Source of the DNA: an uncultured bacterium
GTDB taxonomy: Bacteria > Cyanobacteriota > Vampirovibrionia > Gastranaerophilales > Gastranaerophilaceae
Assembly: GCA_902462155.1 (NCBI GenBank)
Contig: CABQAQ010000012.1
Span: 1 to 50,625, forward strand
Reading direction: 5' to 3'
Length of the DNA: 50,625 nt
The position numbers and the translations under genes are program-made. Positions 26,890 through 36,002 of this stretch are shown here, piece by piece; the first letter of the stretch is position 1; each line of letters starts with the position of its first letter. A model generated the notes under the pieces. It saw only the letters and a program-made list of their open reading frames with translations. It was not told where the DNA came from and ran no database searches.

Positions 26890-28707
26890 ATGCTTAATAA
26901 TATTAATGGGAATTATGTAATATATTCAAAACAACCATTAGTGAATAAAAAAGAAAATAGAAGTACAGATTATAAGAATCAAGACACGGCAAATGATTCA
27001 AGATATAATGTGAAGTATCAAGGAGCTTATTTAAGTACTCCATCATTAAATAAAGTACTTATAAAAAGCACTCAAAGTTTCGGATCAGCAGAAAAAACTA
27101 ATACTGATAATAATATATCTGATGTAAAAAAAATAGATTCAAAAAAAGAAGTTAATGATAATAAAATAGAACCTAATAATTTAAGAACAATGTTTCAGAA
27201 TAATGAAGCAAAGATTATGGGTATAGTTATAAGAACATTTAATGCGAATGATGAAAATAATGACGAATTAATAAATGGTAAAGAGAAACACGGTACATTT
27301 TTAAATGCAATTGATCGTTTAGATGAAGTAAAAAGTTTAGGAATAAACACTTTACATATACTACCATTTCACGAGCCTGGAAAATTAAATGCGATGGGAA
27401 CTGCAGGTTCAGTATATTCACCATTAGACTTATTATCAATAGATCCTGTTTTAGATGATAAAGATGATCCAAGAACAGTAAAAGAGGAATGTAAAGAATT
27501 TGTAAATGAGTGTCATAAAAGAGGTATAAGAGTAATGTTGGATTTACCAAGTTGTGCCTCCTATGAATTATTTTTAAACAGTCCTGAGTTAATGGCAATA
27601 GATCGTAAAGGTGTAGCAAAAACTCCTCAAGGATGGAATGATATAAGAATGTTTGAACCATTTGCAGATGAAACAAAAAGGACATTAAATCCTGATTTAT
27701 TGCAATTGCATAAAGATTTTGTAGATATGTGTATAGATCTGGGAATAGATGGAGTAAGAGCAGATGTAGCTCGTGCGAAACCTACAGAGTTTTGGGATAT
27801 AATAATTCCATATTCACACGAAAAAGATCCTGAATTTGCTTGGTTAGCAGAAACCTATACATATGAGGATGCATCACCACAATTAAATATGATGTATGAT
27901 AGACCTGAGGACTCATTAAATGCTGGATTTGATTCTTATTATGGTCAATATCATATATTTCATGAATGGACAAGTGCCTCTGAGCTTGTAGATTATGTAA
28001 AAGATAATCTTGAAATGAGTCATAAATTTGAGCCTGGAAAATCATTGATAGGATCATTTGGAACTCACGATGATATGTCGCTTATGTTTAGGGGAGGTGC
28101 AAAGTTTACTAATTTAGTTACAGGCTTACAAGCTACTTTACCAATGACAAATCCATATATTATTGATGGATACCAAACAGGAGATTATTACCAATATCCA
28201 TATAAAAATGCTATAAGTGCAACAAGCATGACAGATTCTAATGTGTGCGTAGTACACGAAGGTAAGTTGGATATCTTCAATTTATCAAGAAAACCAGGTG
28301 GAGATAATCCTGAAATAGAAGACTTCTTTAAAGAATCAATGAAGTTTAGAGATAACAATAAAGATATAATAACTAAAGGATCTTTTATTCCATTAAATGT
28401 AAAAGGAACAAAGAATGATCAAATAATTACTTTTGCAAGACATCTTAATGGTAAAACTTTCCTTGTTGTTGCAAATAGAAATGTAAATAATAGAGAAAAA
28501 GGAATAATAGAAGTACCTGGATTAAAGAAAGATCAAAGTTTAAATAATTTATTACCATCTTGTTTTGATGAAAGTTATTTTCAAACAGAAAATAATCAAG
28601 TAAAAGTTGATTTGGGTGCTGCTCGTATCCACGTATTTGAAATAGATACACCAGATATTGAAAAATCCGGATTAAAAGTCTATAAACAAAATATTAAAAA
28701 TGACTAG
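26890..28707 (+). CDS. Cytoplasmic GH13 alpha-amylase family protein
   Basis: A 605-residue protein. Residues 1-100 are Asn/Lys-rich and look disordered. From about 110 a GH13 (beta/alpha)8 barrel follows: LHILPFHEPG, VYSPLDLLSID, region I VMLDLPSCAS (Asp218), region II GVRADVAR with nucleophile Asp292, region III WLAETY with acid/base Glu321, and region IV GTHDD with Asp394. A C-terminal beta domain (FLVVANRNVNNREKG) ends the protein. The three catalytic carboxylates are present, so activity is plausible, but region I lacks the usual Asn-His pair (Ala223 in place of His). The subfamily is unclear; the region I pattern is reminiscent of GlgE-type maltosyltransferases. There is no signal peptide, so substrates would be intracellular glucans. 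AGGAG precedes the ATG. Confidence 0.82.
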   Translation: MLNNINGNYVIYSKQPLVNKKENRSTDYKNQDTANDSRYNVKYQGAYLSTPSLNKVLIKSTQSFGSAEKTNTDNNISDVKKIDSKKEVNDNKIEPNNLRTMFQNNEAKIMGIVIRTFNANDENNDELINGKEKHGTFLNAIDRLDEVKSLGINTLHILPFHEPGKLNAMGTAGSVYSPLDLLSIDPVLDDKDDPRTVKEECKEFVNECHKRGIRVMLDLPSCASYELFLNSPELMAIDRKGVAKTPQGWNDIRMFEPFADETKRTLNPDLLQLHKDFVDMCIDLGIDGVRADVARAKPTEFWDIIIPYSHEKDPEFAWLAETYTYEDASPQLNMMYDRPEDSLNAGFDSYYGQYHIFHEWTSASELVDYVKDNLEMSHKFEPGKSLIGSFGTHDDMSLMFRGGAKFTNLVTGLQATLPMTNPYIIDGYQTGDYYQYPYKNAISATSMTDSNVCVVHEGKLDIFNLSRKPGGDNPEIEDFFKESMKFRDNNKDIITKGSFIPLNVKGTKNDQIITFARHLNGKTFLVVANRNVNNREKGIIEVPGLKKDQSLNNLLPSCFDESYFQTENNQVKVDLGAARIHVFEIDTPDIEKSGLKVYKQNIKND

Positions 28708-29036
28708 TTTTCTATAAATAAAATATCGTAGTAAAATTTTCTGATCTGAAATTAATTTTTAGAGATTTGATCTTGGCTGATGTCATTCGTTCGGTTGATT
28801 TTTTTATTGTTAAATTTTATTTAGGTATATATCTGAGTTAACAAAAAATAGAACGAAAAATTTTTGATAATCTTAAACAATAAAAATAATAGTTTACCCC
28901 AAGAACTATTGATATAATTAAAATTCAGACCTATTTAGTTTAAAATTCTATATAAGTTCCTAATTTTTAGTATTGAAAGATGTTTATTTTTTTACTAAGA
29001 TGAAATAGTTAATAAATCTAAAGAGAGGAAAATCTT
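28708..29036 (+). other. 329-base gap upstream of pgk with a candidate promoter
   Basis: No gene is recognised. A TATAAT at 28913-28918 could be the -10 of pgk, but the only matching -35 (TAGTTT, 17 bases upstream) is poor. A 38-codon open piece without a start (about 28723-28839) is not convincing. No clear terminator for the upstream operon is visible. Confidence 0.4.
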
Positions 29037-30239
29037 ATGAAAAAATCAGTAAAGGATTTAAAAGATATTAAAGGCAAACGAGTATTAGTAAGAGTAGATG
29101 TAAATGTTCCTTTAGATGAGAATAAGAACGTCACTGATGATACACGTATAAGAGCAATATTACCTACAGTAAAATATTTAAAAGATCTAGGAGCAAAAGT
29201 TATTTTAACAGCTCATTTAGGTAGACCAAAAGGCCAAATTAATCCTGAATTTTCTCTTAAACCGGCTGTAAAAAGATTATCAGAATTGTTAAATGAAGAT
29301 GTTTTATTTATAGAAGCACCTATAGGATCTGATGAAATAGAATCTGAATTAGCTGATTTACAAGATGGTAAAGTAGCAATGCTAGAAAATATTAGATTCT
29401 ATAAAGAAGAAGAAAAAAATGATGACGAGTTTGCAAAAAAATTAGCCTCTCTAGCAGAAATTTATGTAAATGATGCTTTTGGAGCAGCACATAGAGCACA
29501 TGCCTCTACAGCAGGAGTAGCTAAATATTTATCCCCAGCTGTGTCAGGTCTTCTTATGGAAAAAGAATTAAATGCTTTAGGTAATTTATTAGAAAATCCA
29601 AAAAGACCATTTACTGCTATTGTTGGTGGAGCTAAAATTTCTACCAAAATTGGTGTATTAGAAAATTTATTAGATAAAGTTGATAATTTAATTATCGGTG
29701 GTGGTATGGTATATACTTTCATTAAGGCAAATGGAGGTAAAATAGGTGATTCTATACACGAAGATGATCAAATGGATATAGCTTTAGAGATAGAAAAGAA
29801 AGCAAAAGAAAAAGGTGTTAATTTAATATTAGCAAAAGATGTACTTGAAGCTGATGAATTTAGTGAAAATGCAAATACAAGAATAGTAGCTGTAGATGAT
29901 ATAGCAGATGGACGTGAAGGTGTAGATGCCGGTCCTGAAACTATTAAATTGTTTAATGATATAATAAAAGATTCAAAAACAATATTATGGAATGGACCTG
30001 TTGGTGCATTTGAATTCGAAAAATTTACAGAAGGAACAAAACAAGTTGCTATAGCAGTATCTGAAGCTACTAAAAATGGTGCTGTAAGTGTTCTAGGTGG
30101 TGGTGATACTGTTGCTGCTGCTAAAAAATATGGATTTTCTGATAATGATTTTTCTCATATTTCTACAGGTGGTGGTGCTAGTCTTGAATTTATAGAAGGT
30201 AAAGTTCTTCCTGGTGTTGCCGCATTAGATGATAAATAA
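29037..30239 (+). CDS. pgk: Phosphoglycerate kinase
   Basis: A 400-residue glycolytic enzyme transferring phosphate from 1,3-bisphosphoglycerate to ADP. It shows the family signature RVLVRVDVNVPLDE near residue 20, the substrate loop LTAHLGRPKG, LENIRFYKEEE, and AFGAAHRAHAST. The nucleotide-binding half has GGAKISTKIGVLENLL, LIIGGGMVYTF, WNGPVGAFE and VLGGGDTVAAAKKYG. The length is normal and all motifs are intact. A good GAGAGG precedes the ATG, and a strong terminator follows, so it appears to be monocistronic. Confidence 0.98.
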   Translation: MKKSVKDLKDIKGKRVLVRVDVNVPLDENKNVTDDTRIRAILPTVKYLKDLGAKVILTAHLGRPKGQINPEFSLKPAVKRLSELLNEDVLFIEAPIGSDEIESELADLQDGKVAMLENIRFYKEEEKNDDEFAKKLASLAEIYVNDAFGAAHRAHASTAGVAKYLSPAVSGLLMEKELNALGNLLENPKRPFTAIVGGAKISTKIGVLENLLDKVDNLIIGGGMVYTFIKANGGKIGDSIHEDDQMDIALEIEKKAKEKGVNLILAKDVLEADEFSENANTRIVAVDDIADGREGVDAGPETIKLFNDIIKDSKTILWNGPVGAFEFEKFTEGTKQVAIAVSEATKNGAVSVLGGGDTVAAAKKYGFSDNDFSHISTGGGASLEFIEGKVLPGVAALDDK

Positions 30240-30270
30240 AGATTTAAAATTTTATTTGGTTTTGATACTT

Positions 30271-30302
30271 AAAAGATCTGATTTAAATAAATCAGATCTT
30301 TT
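30271..30302. terminator. Bidirectional terminator between pgk and eda
   Basis: A perfect 14-bp inverted repeat (30271-30284 and 30289-30302) with a four-base loop. The arms end in AAAA and TTTT, so it can act on both converging transcripts. Confidence 0.85.
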
Positions 30303-30340
30303 ATTATTAATTATTAAATTAAATAAAATATGTAAATTTT

Positions 30341-30958
30341 TTAATTCAAATATCGTTTTAATTCTGAAGTAGCAAAAAGTGCACGATTGTATACTTCATC
30401 AATAGTTAGATTTTTGTAAAAAGCTCTACCAATACCAACAGCAACAGCACCTGCATCTAAATATTTTGTGAAATCAGCTATTTCAATACCACCTGTTGCC
30501 AGAACATTTAAAAAAGGCATTGGTCTTAGTAAATCTTGAATATATTCAACACCTCCTAGATGTAATGTTGGGTATATTTTTGTGATGGGCACTCTTGCTT
30601 TCCAAGAATTATATGCCTCATTTGCCGTAGTAGCAGTAGATATATGAGGTATCTTTACACTTTTACAAAATTTTACAAGACTCATTTGCAATACAGGTGA
30701 TACTATTAGTTTTGCACCAACATTAATAGCCTTCTCGGCTTGAGATTGCGTAACTATTCCTCCTGCGGCTATAGATACCTTATTATTTGAGGCAAATTTT
30801 TCTATCACATCATAACCAAATGCGTTCTCAAGCGTTATTTCTATATTTTTTATACCACCGTCTATTAATGCTTGAGTTATATTTATTGCTTCTTCTTTAT
30901 TCTCTACTCGCACTACAGCATATAGTTTATTTTTTTTAATAGATTCTATTATATCCAT
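30341..30958 (-). CDS. eda: KDPG/KHG aldolase
   Basis: A 205-residue class I aldolase that splits 2-keto-3-deoxy-6-phosphogluconate (Entner-Doudoroff) or 4-hydroxy-2-oxoglutarate. Key residues seen: Arg17 in VVRVEN, Glu40 in NIEITLE, the AAGGIV strand and the Schiff-base Lys127 in ITKIYP, where the family usually has KFFP, then ATGGI near the phosphate site. All active-site residues are present. It is the last gene of the lysA-cdaA-eda operon, six bases after cdaA. No other Entner-Doudoroff gene (edd) is in the window, so the physiological substrate is uncertain. Confidence 0.93.
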   Translation of the reverse strand: MDIIESIKKNKLYAVVRVENKEEAINITQALIDGGIKNIEITLENAFGYDVIEKFASNNKVSIAAGGIVTQSQAEKAINVGAKLIVSPVLQMSLVKFCKSVKIPHISTATTANEAYNSWKARVPITKIYPTLHLGGVEYIQDLLRPMPFLNVLATGGIEIADFTKYLDAGAVAVGIGRAFYKNLTIDEVYNRALFATSELKRYLN

Positions 30959-30964
30959 TTTTTT

Positions 30965-31870
30965 TTAGTTATCTCCAATTTTTTTATTATCTTTATTTTG
31001 TTTTATTTTTATAAATCTTAAAACATTCTTTTTACTTAAGTTCTTTTTATCAGCTGTACCTAAAATTAGTTCTAAATCAGAACGTAAAAGTTGAATATCA
31101 TCATATTTTTTTAAAGAACCACCCAAAGAAATAGATATATCACCAGTTTCTTCAGAAACAACCAGACAAGCACAATCTGCAAGTTCTGTCATGCCAATAG
31201 CTGCTCTATGTCGTGTTCCATATTTCCAACTTAATTTTGGATCTTCGGTTAATGGCAATAAAACTCCAGCTGCTACTATTTTATTTTTATTTATTACTAC
31301 AGCTCCATCGTGTAATGGGGTATTTGGATGGAATATTGTAAGTAATAGTTCACAAGATAATATCCCATTGATTTTTACTCCTACTTCAGAATAAGATGAA
31401 AAATCATCATTTTTTTGTAAAACCATTAATGCACCTGTTTTAGTTTTACTTAAATATTTAACAGCTTCTATAAGCTCTGCTTGAGTCGTTTTTAGAGTCT
31501 CGTGAGAAAAATCTTGTGACGAAAAAGCATTTTTTAAGAAATCTGATTTGCCTAAATAGCCTAAAAATCTTCTTAATTCAGGTTGAAAAATTACTATTAA
31601 AGAAAATGCAATTATACTTATTAGTGCTTTTAAAAATAAGCCCCATATCTGTAAATTAAGTCTAATTAATACTTCAGATACTACCCAGAAAAATAGTAAA
31701 ACAAATATTCCACGTACTAACTGTTCGGACTTTGTTCCTTTTATTATTTTTTTATAAAGGAAAAATAATATAAGTAATAACGAAATTACCTGAAATATAT
31801 TTATTGCTATTACAGAATTATCTGAGTATTTAAAATAATTGTATACATTTAAATAGATGTCACTAAACAT
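30965..31870 (-). CDS. cdaA: Diadenylate cyclase, c-di-AMP synthase (CdaA type)
   Basis: A 301-residue membrane enzyme that condenses two ATP into the second messenger cyclic di-AMP. Three N-terminal helices (about 18-40, 50-69 and 75-96) are followed by IFQPELRRFLGYLG and a DAC (DisA_N) domain with the catalytic DGA at 188-190 and RHR at 220-222 (GTRHRAAIG), plus SEETGDISISLGG. This is the CdaA/DacA type. In Firmicutes it sits with cdaR and glmM; here it follows lysA by 34 bases. A lysA-cdaA neighbourhood is, as I recall, common in Cyanobacteria. Its proximity to peptidoglycan precursor synthesis (lysA makes lysine from diaminopimelate) is suggestive. Confidence 0.95.
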   Translation of the reverse strand: MFSDIYLNVYNYFKYSDNSVIAINIFQVISLLLILFFLYKKIIKGTKSEQLVRGIFVLLFFWVVSEVLIRLNLQIWGLFLKALISIIAFSLIVIFQPELRRFLGYLGKSDFLKNAFSSQDFSHETLKTTQAELIEAVKYLSKTKTGALMVLQKNDDFSSYSEVGVKINGILSCELLLTIFHPNTPLHDGAVVINKNKIVAAGVLLPLTEDPKLSWKYGTRHRAAIGMTELADCACLVVSEETGDISISLGGSLKKYDDIQLLRSDLELILGTADKKNLSKKNVLRFIKIKQNKDNKKIGDN

Positions 31871-31904
31871 TTTTATCCTTTATATCAGTTAAAATAAATT
31901 TTTA

Positions 31905-33230
31905 CTACAGGCTTTTAGGAATTATATCATTTTCAATAAGCTGCTCTAAAGTTTCTTTTTTTATAATGATATCAGATTGCGAATTATTTACAAGTACACA
32001 AGCCGGTTTTAATACTCTATTATAATTGCTTGACATAGAATATCCGTAAGCACCTGTATCATAAACACAAATTACATCACCTTCTTCTAATTTAGGTAAT
32101 TGAATATTTTCTATAAGTATATCTCCTGACTCACAGAATCTACCAGCTAAAGTAATAGTTTCAATATTTTCCATATTAGGTTTATTTGCTACTTGAGCTG
32201 TATATTTAGCTTGATATAAACTTGGTCTTGCATTATCAGCCATTCCGCCATCTACAGCTACATATTTTTTACCATTCGGTACTTGTTTTGAGCTGCCTAC
32301 TGTATATAATGTCACTCCTGCTGTTCCAACTAAACTTCTTCCTGGTTCTATGTATATTGTTGGAGTTTCTACATTGTATTCTTTAGAATATTTTTCTATT
32401 GAAGTAATGATTTTATTTGCTATTTCAAAAACTGATGGAGGCATATCTTCTTCTGTGTATTTTATACCTAGTCCACCGCCTAAATTTATTTCATTTAAAT
32501 TTATATTAAATTTATCTTTTATGTGTCTTATTTGTTCAAGTATAATTTTTACTTCATCATAATATACAGAAGTTTCAAATATCTGAGATCCTATATGTGC
32601 GTGTAGACCTACAGGATTCAAATTTGCATATTCATCATTAATTAATTCAAATACTTCATCAAGTTGAGTTAAATCAAAACCAAATTTAGAATCCAAATGA
32701 CCGGTTTGTATATATTGATGTGTATGGCATTCTATTCCAGGAGTGATTCTAAGTAGAACATCTACTTTTTTATTCTTTGATTTTGCTACTTGATTTAGCA
32801 TTGCAAGTTCCAAATAATTATCCACAGAAATTCTTGCTATATTATTATCAAGAGCAAATTCTATTTCTTCAAATGACTTATTATTTCCATTAAAGACACA
32901 ACCGTCTAATGATCCTAATGCTTTATAAACGGTGTACATTTCACCTAATGAAACAACATCAAAAGCAAATCCTTCACTATTTAATATTTTGCATATAGCC
33001 ATTGTCATAAATGATTTTGAAGCAAACATCATATTTGTATTTTTATAGCCTTCAAAAGCTTTTTTATAAGCTCTTGCCATTTCTCTTATTGTTTTCTCAT
33101 CATATACATATAAAGGTGAACCATAGGTCTCTACAAGACTGATTAGATCACATCCACCTATTTCTAGGTTCCCTTTATCATTTATTTTTGTTGTCAGCGG
33201 TTTAATATTTTGATTTGCTGTTTTTTCCAT
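31905..33230 (-). CDS. lysA: Diaminopimelate decarboxylase
   Basis: A 441-residue PLP enzyme of fold type III catalysing the last step of lysine synthesis. The PLP lysine is Lys72 in MFASKSF (a variant of the usual YAxKAN). It is followed by FAFDVVSLGEMY, LRITPGIECHTH(QYIQTGH) for product binding, HIGSQI, LGGGLGIKY, the phosphate loop EPGRSLVG, CESGDIL with the dimer-interface Cys, and YGYSMSSNYN near the end. Length and motifs are typical. It is the first gene of the operon with cdaA and eda; GAGAGG lies about 11 bases before the ATG. Confidence 0.96.
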   Translation of the reverse strand: MEKTANQNIKPLTTKINDKGNLEIGGCDLISLVETYGSPLYVYDEKTIREMARAYKKAFEGYKNTNMMFASKSFMTMAICKILNSEGFAFDVVSLGEMYTVYKALGSLDGCVFNGNNKSFEEIEFALDNNIARISVDNYLELAMLNQVAKSKNKKVDVLLRITPGIECHTHQYIQTGHLDSKFGFDLTQLDEVFELINDEYANLNPVGLHAHIGSQIFETSVYYDEVKIILEQIRHIKDKFNINLNEINLGGGLGIKYTEEDMPPSVFEIANKIITSIEKYSKEYNVETPTIYIEPGRSLVGTAGVTLYTVGSSKQVPNGKKYVAVDGGMADNARPSLYQAKYTAQVANKPNMENIETITLAGRFCESGDILIENIQLPKLEEGDVICVYDTGAYGYSMSSNYNRVLKPACVLVNNSQSDIIIKKETLEQLIENDIIPKSL

Positions 33231-33299
33231 AACTTATTTTTTCCTCTCAAGTTTTATTTTTATATATAATTTATTTTATCATTAAAAAAAATTTCATAA

Positions 33300-33305
33300 T
33301 ATAAT
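33300..33305 (+). promoter_or_regulatory. TATAAT box seven bases before the NFACT gene
   Basis: A perfect -10 hexamer ends six bases before the ATG at 33312, with no Shine-Dalgarno and no strong -35. If used, the transcript would begin at or near the start codon. Confidence 0.3.
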
Positions 33306-33311
33306 TATAAT

Positions 33312-35030
33312 ATGATAAATATAGATTCCTTAACAATAAAAGCATTTATAGAAGAAAATAAAAACTTTTTTATTGGAGCTAAAGTCCAAAAAATTCAGCA
33401 ACCTACAAGACGAGATCTGATTTTTAGTTTACGTAATTTTTCTTATTCTAAAAAATTTTATATTAATATTCATCCTAATTTTTTTCATATCTGTTTTATT
33501 TCTAAAGAAAACGAGAAAAAAAGAAATATTCAGATACCTAAAGTTGCCCCTATGTTCTGTATGTTATTGCGCAAATATTTAGAAAATAGTAAAATTATTA
33601 ATATAAATCAGCCTTCTAATGAGCGTATAATTGAACTTCATTTTCAATCTAATGATGAATATCAAGGTGTTACAGACCTTTGTTTAGCTATTGAGCTTAT
33701 GGGAAAACATAGTAATATTATTCTTTATAATCTTAACTCTAAGATTATTTTAGGCTGTATTCATAACGTAAGTGAAGAAAAAAGTAAAGAAAGAGAACTT
33801 GCAGGTTTATTACCTTATGTTTATCCTAAACCAAAATTAAAAAATAATCTTCTTACAACTGACTTCCAAGAATTTAAAAGTCTTTTAATTACAAATATTT
33901 CGGGTACATCTAAAATTATAAGCGATAATTTTTATTATATTTCTCACGATTTATCTAAAAAAGTTCTTAATTTTTTCAAATTTCAATCAAATAATGATAC
34001 AGATAAATTAAATGAAATTTATTCTTATCTGAAAAAATGTATCTTACTTGAAAATTTAAGTCCGACAATAGCTCAAGATTTAAGTGATTATTCTATTTTT
34101 AATTTTTGTTCTGAGCAAAAATCATCTGTTAATGATGTTATTGATTCTTATTATGCTCAAGAACAGTTTAGGTTTTTATTTTCTAATATGTATAATAAAA
34201 TTAAAAACACTTTTGATAAAGATTTAAAAAAGTTAAATTTACAGATTAATAACTTAAACAATCAACTATTAACAGAAGATAAATCCTATCTATATAAAAA
34301 ATATGCTGATTTACTTATGGCAAATCAATATTATTTAAAAGATAATGTTAAAAATATTATTATTCTACAAGATTTTAATTCTTCTGATAATATTAAAATT
34401 CCTGTTGACCCTAGTTTATCTATTGTTCAAAATGCTAATATATATTATAAAAAATATAATAAAAATAAAACATCTATTGATTTTGCTAAAAAAAGGCTTA
34501 AGTTTCTAATGGAACAATCATCTTTTATCGAAGAACAATTATTTTATCTTAATCTTGCTTCATCTTTTGAAGATCTGGATGATATTTTTAATAAAGATAC
34601 TATTTCTTCTGATAATAATTACAATGGTAAAAATATAAGTAAAAACAAAGTAAACAATCGTAATGTAAAGAAAGATAAAACTGATAAAAAAGAAATTCCA
34701 ATATTAAAAATTGATGAATATATTGCATATATTGGAAAAAATAGTCGTCAAAATGATTATATTTTATCTAAATTATCTTCGCCTTATGATATCTGGTTTC
34801 ATATAAAAGATGCTCCAAGTGCACATTTATTGCTTAAAACTTTTAAAAATACTTTAATTTCTGAGGATGTTATTTTTAAAGCAGCTAAGGCTGTGAAAGA
34901 AATTTCTGTAGGTGTTTTAAGCTCAAAAGTATCTGTAATATATACTTTAAGAAAATACGTTAATAAATCAACACAAAAAGGCTTAGCTTTTGTAACTTAT
35001 TCTAATGAAAAAGAAATAGTTATTGATTAA
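33312..35030 (+). CDS. rqcH: NFACT family protein (RqcH/Rqc2 homologue, ribosome quality control)
   Basis: A 572-residue protein with the full NFACT arrangement: NFACT-N (1-~200, KVQKIQQPTRRDLIFSLR, then MFCMLLRKYLEN and the Glu104-Arg105 pair where RqcH has Asp-Arg), a helix-hairpin-helix and long coiled coil (~285-420), a Lys/Asn linker, and NFACT-R at the C-terminus (IGKNSRQNDYILSKL, IWFHIKDAPSAHLLLKT). RqcH binds obstructed 50S subunits and recruits tRNA-Ala to add alanine tails to stalled peptides. Replacement of Asp by Glu in the Asp-Arg motif is conservative. It also matches the older 'fibronectin-binding protein' label, which is misleading. It stands alone on the + strand. Confidence 0.92.
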   Translation: MINIDSLTIKAFIEENKNFFIGAKVQKIQQPTRRDLIFSLRNFSYSKKFYINIHPNFFHICFISKENEKKRNIQIPKVAPMFCMLLRKYLENSKIININQPSNERIIELHFQSNDEYQGVTDLCLAIELMGKHSNIILYNLNSKIILGCIHNVSEEKSKERELAGLLPYVYPKPKLKNNLLTTDFQEFKSLLITNISGTSKIISDNFYYISHDLSKKVLNFFKFQSNNDTDKLNEIYSYLKKCILLENLSPTIAQDLSDYSIFNFCSEQKSSVNDVIDSYYAQEQFRFLFSNMYNKIKNTFDKDLKKLNLQINNLNNQLLTEDKSYLYKKYADLLMANQYYLKDNVKNIIILQDFNSSDNIKIPVDPSLSIVQNANIYYKKYNKNKTSIDFAKKRLKFLMEQSSFIEEQLFYLNLASSFEDLDDIFNKDTISSDNNYNGKNISKNKVNNRNVKKDKTDKKEIPILKIDEYIAYIGKNSRQNDYILSKLSSPYDIWFHIKDAPSAHLLLKTFKNTLISEDVIFKAAKAVKEISVGVLSSKVSVIYTLRKYVNKSTQKGLAFVTYSNEKEIVID

Positions 35031-35053
35031 TATATCTTGAAAATGTTTTTTCA

Positions 35054-35854
35054 TTATTCATCAAATTCTATCATAAGATTCATAAACTCAATATCATCAT
35101 AATCTAGACGTGAGGTGTTAAATAAATTTTTACCTGCTTTAATAGTAACTTCGTTATTCTGATTTTGTCGTAGGAGATGTGTTGGTAGTTCAATTCTTTG
35201 TCCATCACCATTTATTTTTATTTCAGAAATAGGTTGTCCATTAAAATAGATTTCAGCAGGTGAAGAATAAGCTATTTTAACTTTTGATTGACCCAGCTGT
35301 TTTGCCATAAGAGTATCTACACCAATTACCGACCCTATAACCAAATAGCATTTTTTTCCAACAGGTATAGATCGTATAAAAAAGTCTTTAGAATAAAATG
35401 CACCAACCGAAGATGATTGAAAATCAGCAGCATTTGCACTATTTCCAGAATATACGTCATCCCCTATATGACACATATTTTTCTCTATTACAATATCATG
35501 CGGTTTACTCTTTTCAATACCTATAACAAATGGTCTGCTTGCACTTTGTGCATTTAAAGTCATAGAATATGGTTTGTATCCATCTTTTTCTATTGACATA
35601 ATTGTTGGAGCATTAATTTTTGCATTTAAATCAAATTGACCATCCTCATCGGTAATTGTCATAAAATTTTTGGCAGGTATTTTTACTTTCGCATTGCTTA
35701 TAGGATCTTGAGTGTTACCATCAATTAATTTATTTGTTTGCTGATTAAGGTTTCTTTTCTCCTTCTTTACATTTCCGGATATTGCTGCAAATGATAATAG
35801 ATTTATATTGATAGATACTATTACCGCAATATATATAGCAATACTTTTTTTCAT
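35054..35854 (-). CDS. Secreted protein with carboxypeptidase regulatory-like domain
   Basis: A 266-residue exported protein. The signal peptide covers about 1-24 (ending SFAA). Residues 40-110 look like a carboxypeptidase-D regulatory-like beta sandwich: DPISNAKVKIPAKN, ITDEDGQFDLNA, IEKDGYKPYSMTL. The C-terminal part is beta-rich and contains CxxxxxxVYSGN and AEIYFNGQPI, not assigned. Such domains are non-catalytic and found on envelope proteins. The ribosome-binding site AAGGGGG is good. It converges with the rqcH-like gene, 23 bases apart. Confidence 0.7.
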   Translation of the reverse strand: MKKSIAIYIAVIVSININLLSFAAISGNVKKEKRNLNQQTNKLIDGNTQDPISNAKVKIPAKNFMTITDEDGQFDLNAKINAPTIMSIEKDGYKPYSMTLNAQSASRPFVIGIEKSKPHDIVIEKNMCHIGDDVYSGNSANAADFQSSSVGAFYSKDFFIRSIPVGKKCYLVIGSVIGVDTLMAKQLGQSKVKIAYSSPAEIYFNGQPISEIKINGDGQRIELPTHLLRQNQNNEVTIKAGKNLFNTSRLDYDDIEFMNLMIEFDE

Positions 35855-36002
35855 TATACCCCCTTAAGATTAATTTTATTATTTATCTTAATTTGTATAG
35901 ATTTTTTTTATATTAGCCTATTGTATAATTTATAATAATTATTTAATCTTATTTGGGATAAAATATATTTATAAATATTAAAAAGAGAAAGTTTTAATAA
36001 TT

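Noticed and set aside
23107..28707. Long Leu/Tyr-rich open frames on the minus strand opposite the membrane-protein/GH13 operon.
   Set aside because: They are antisense shadows of AT-rich coding sequence, with no ribosome-binding sites and implausible composition.
28723..28839. A 38-codon open piece downstream of the GH13 gene.
   Set aside because: No start codon or ribosome-binding site, Leu/Ile/Phe-rich composition expected from T-rich DNA, no recognisable motif.
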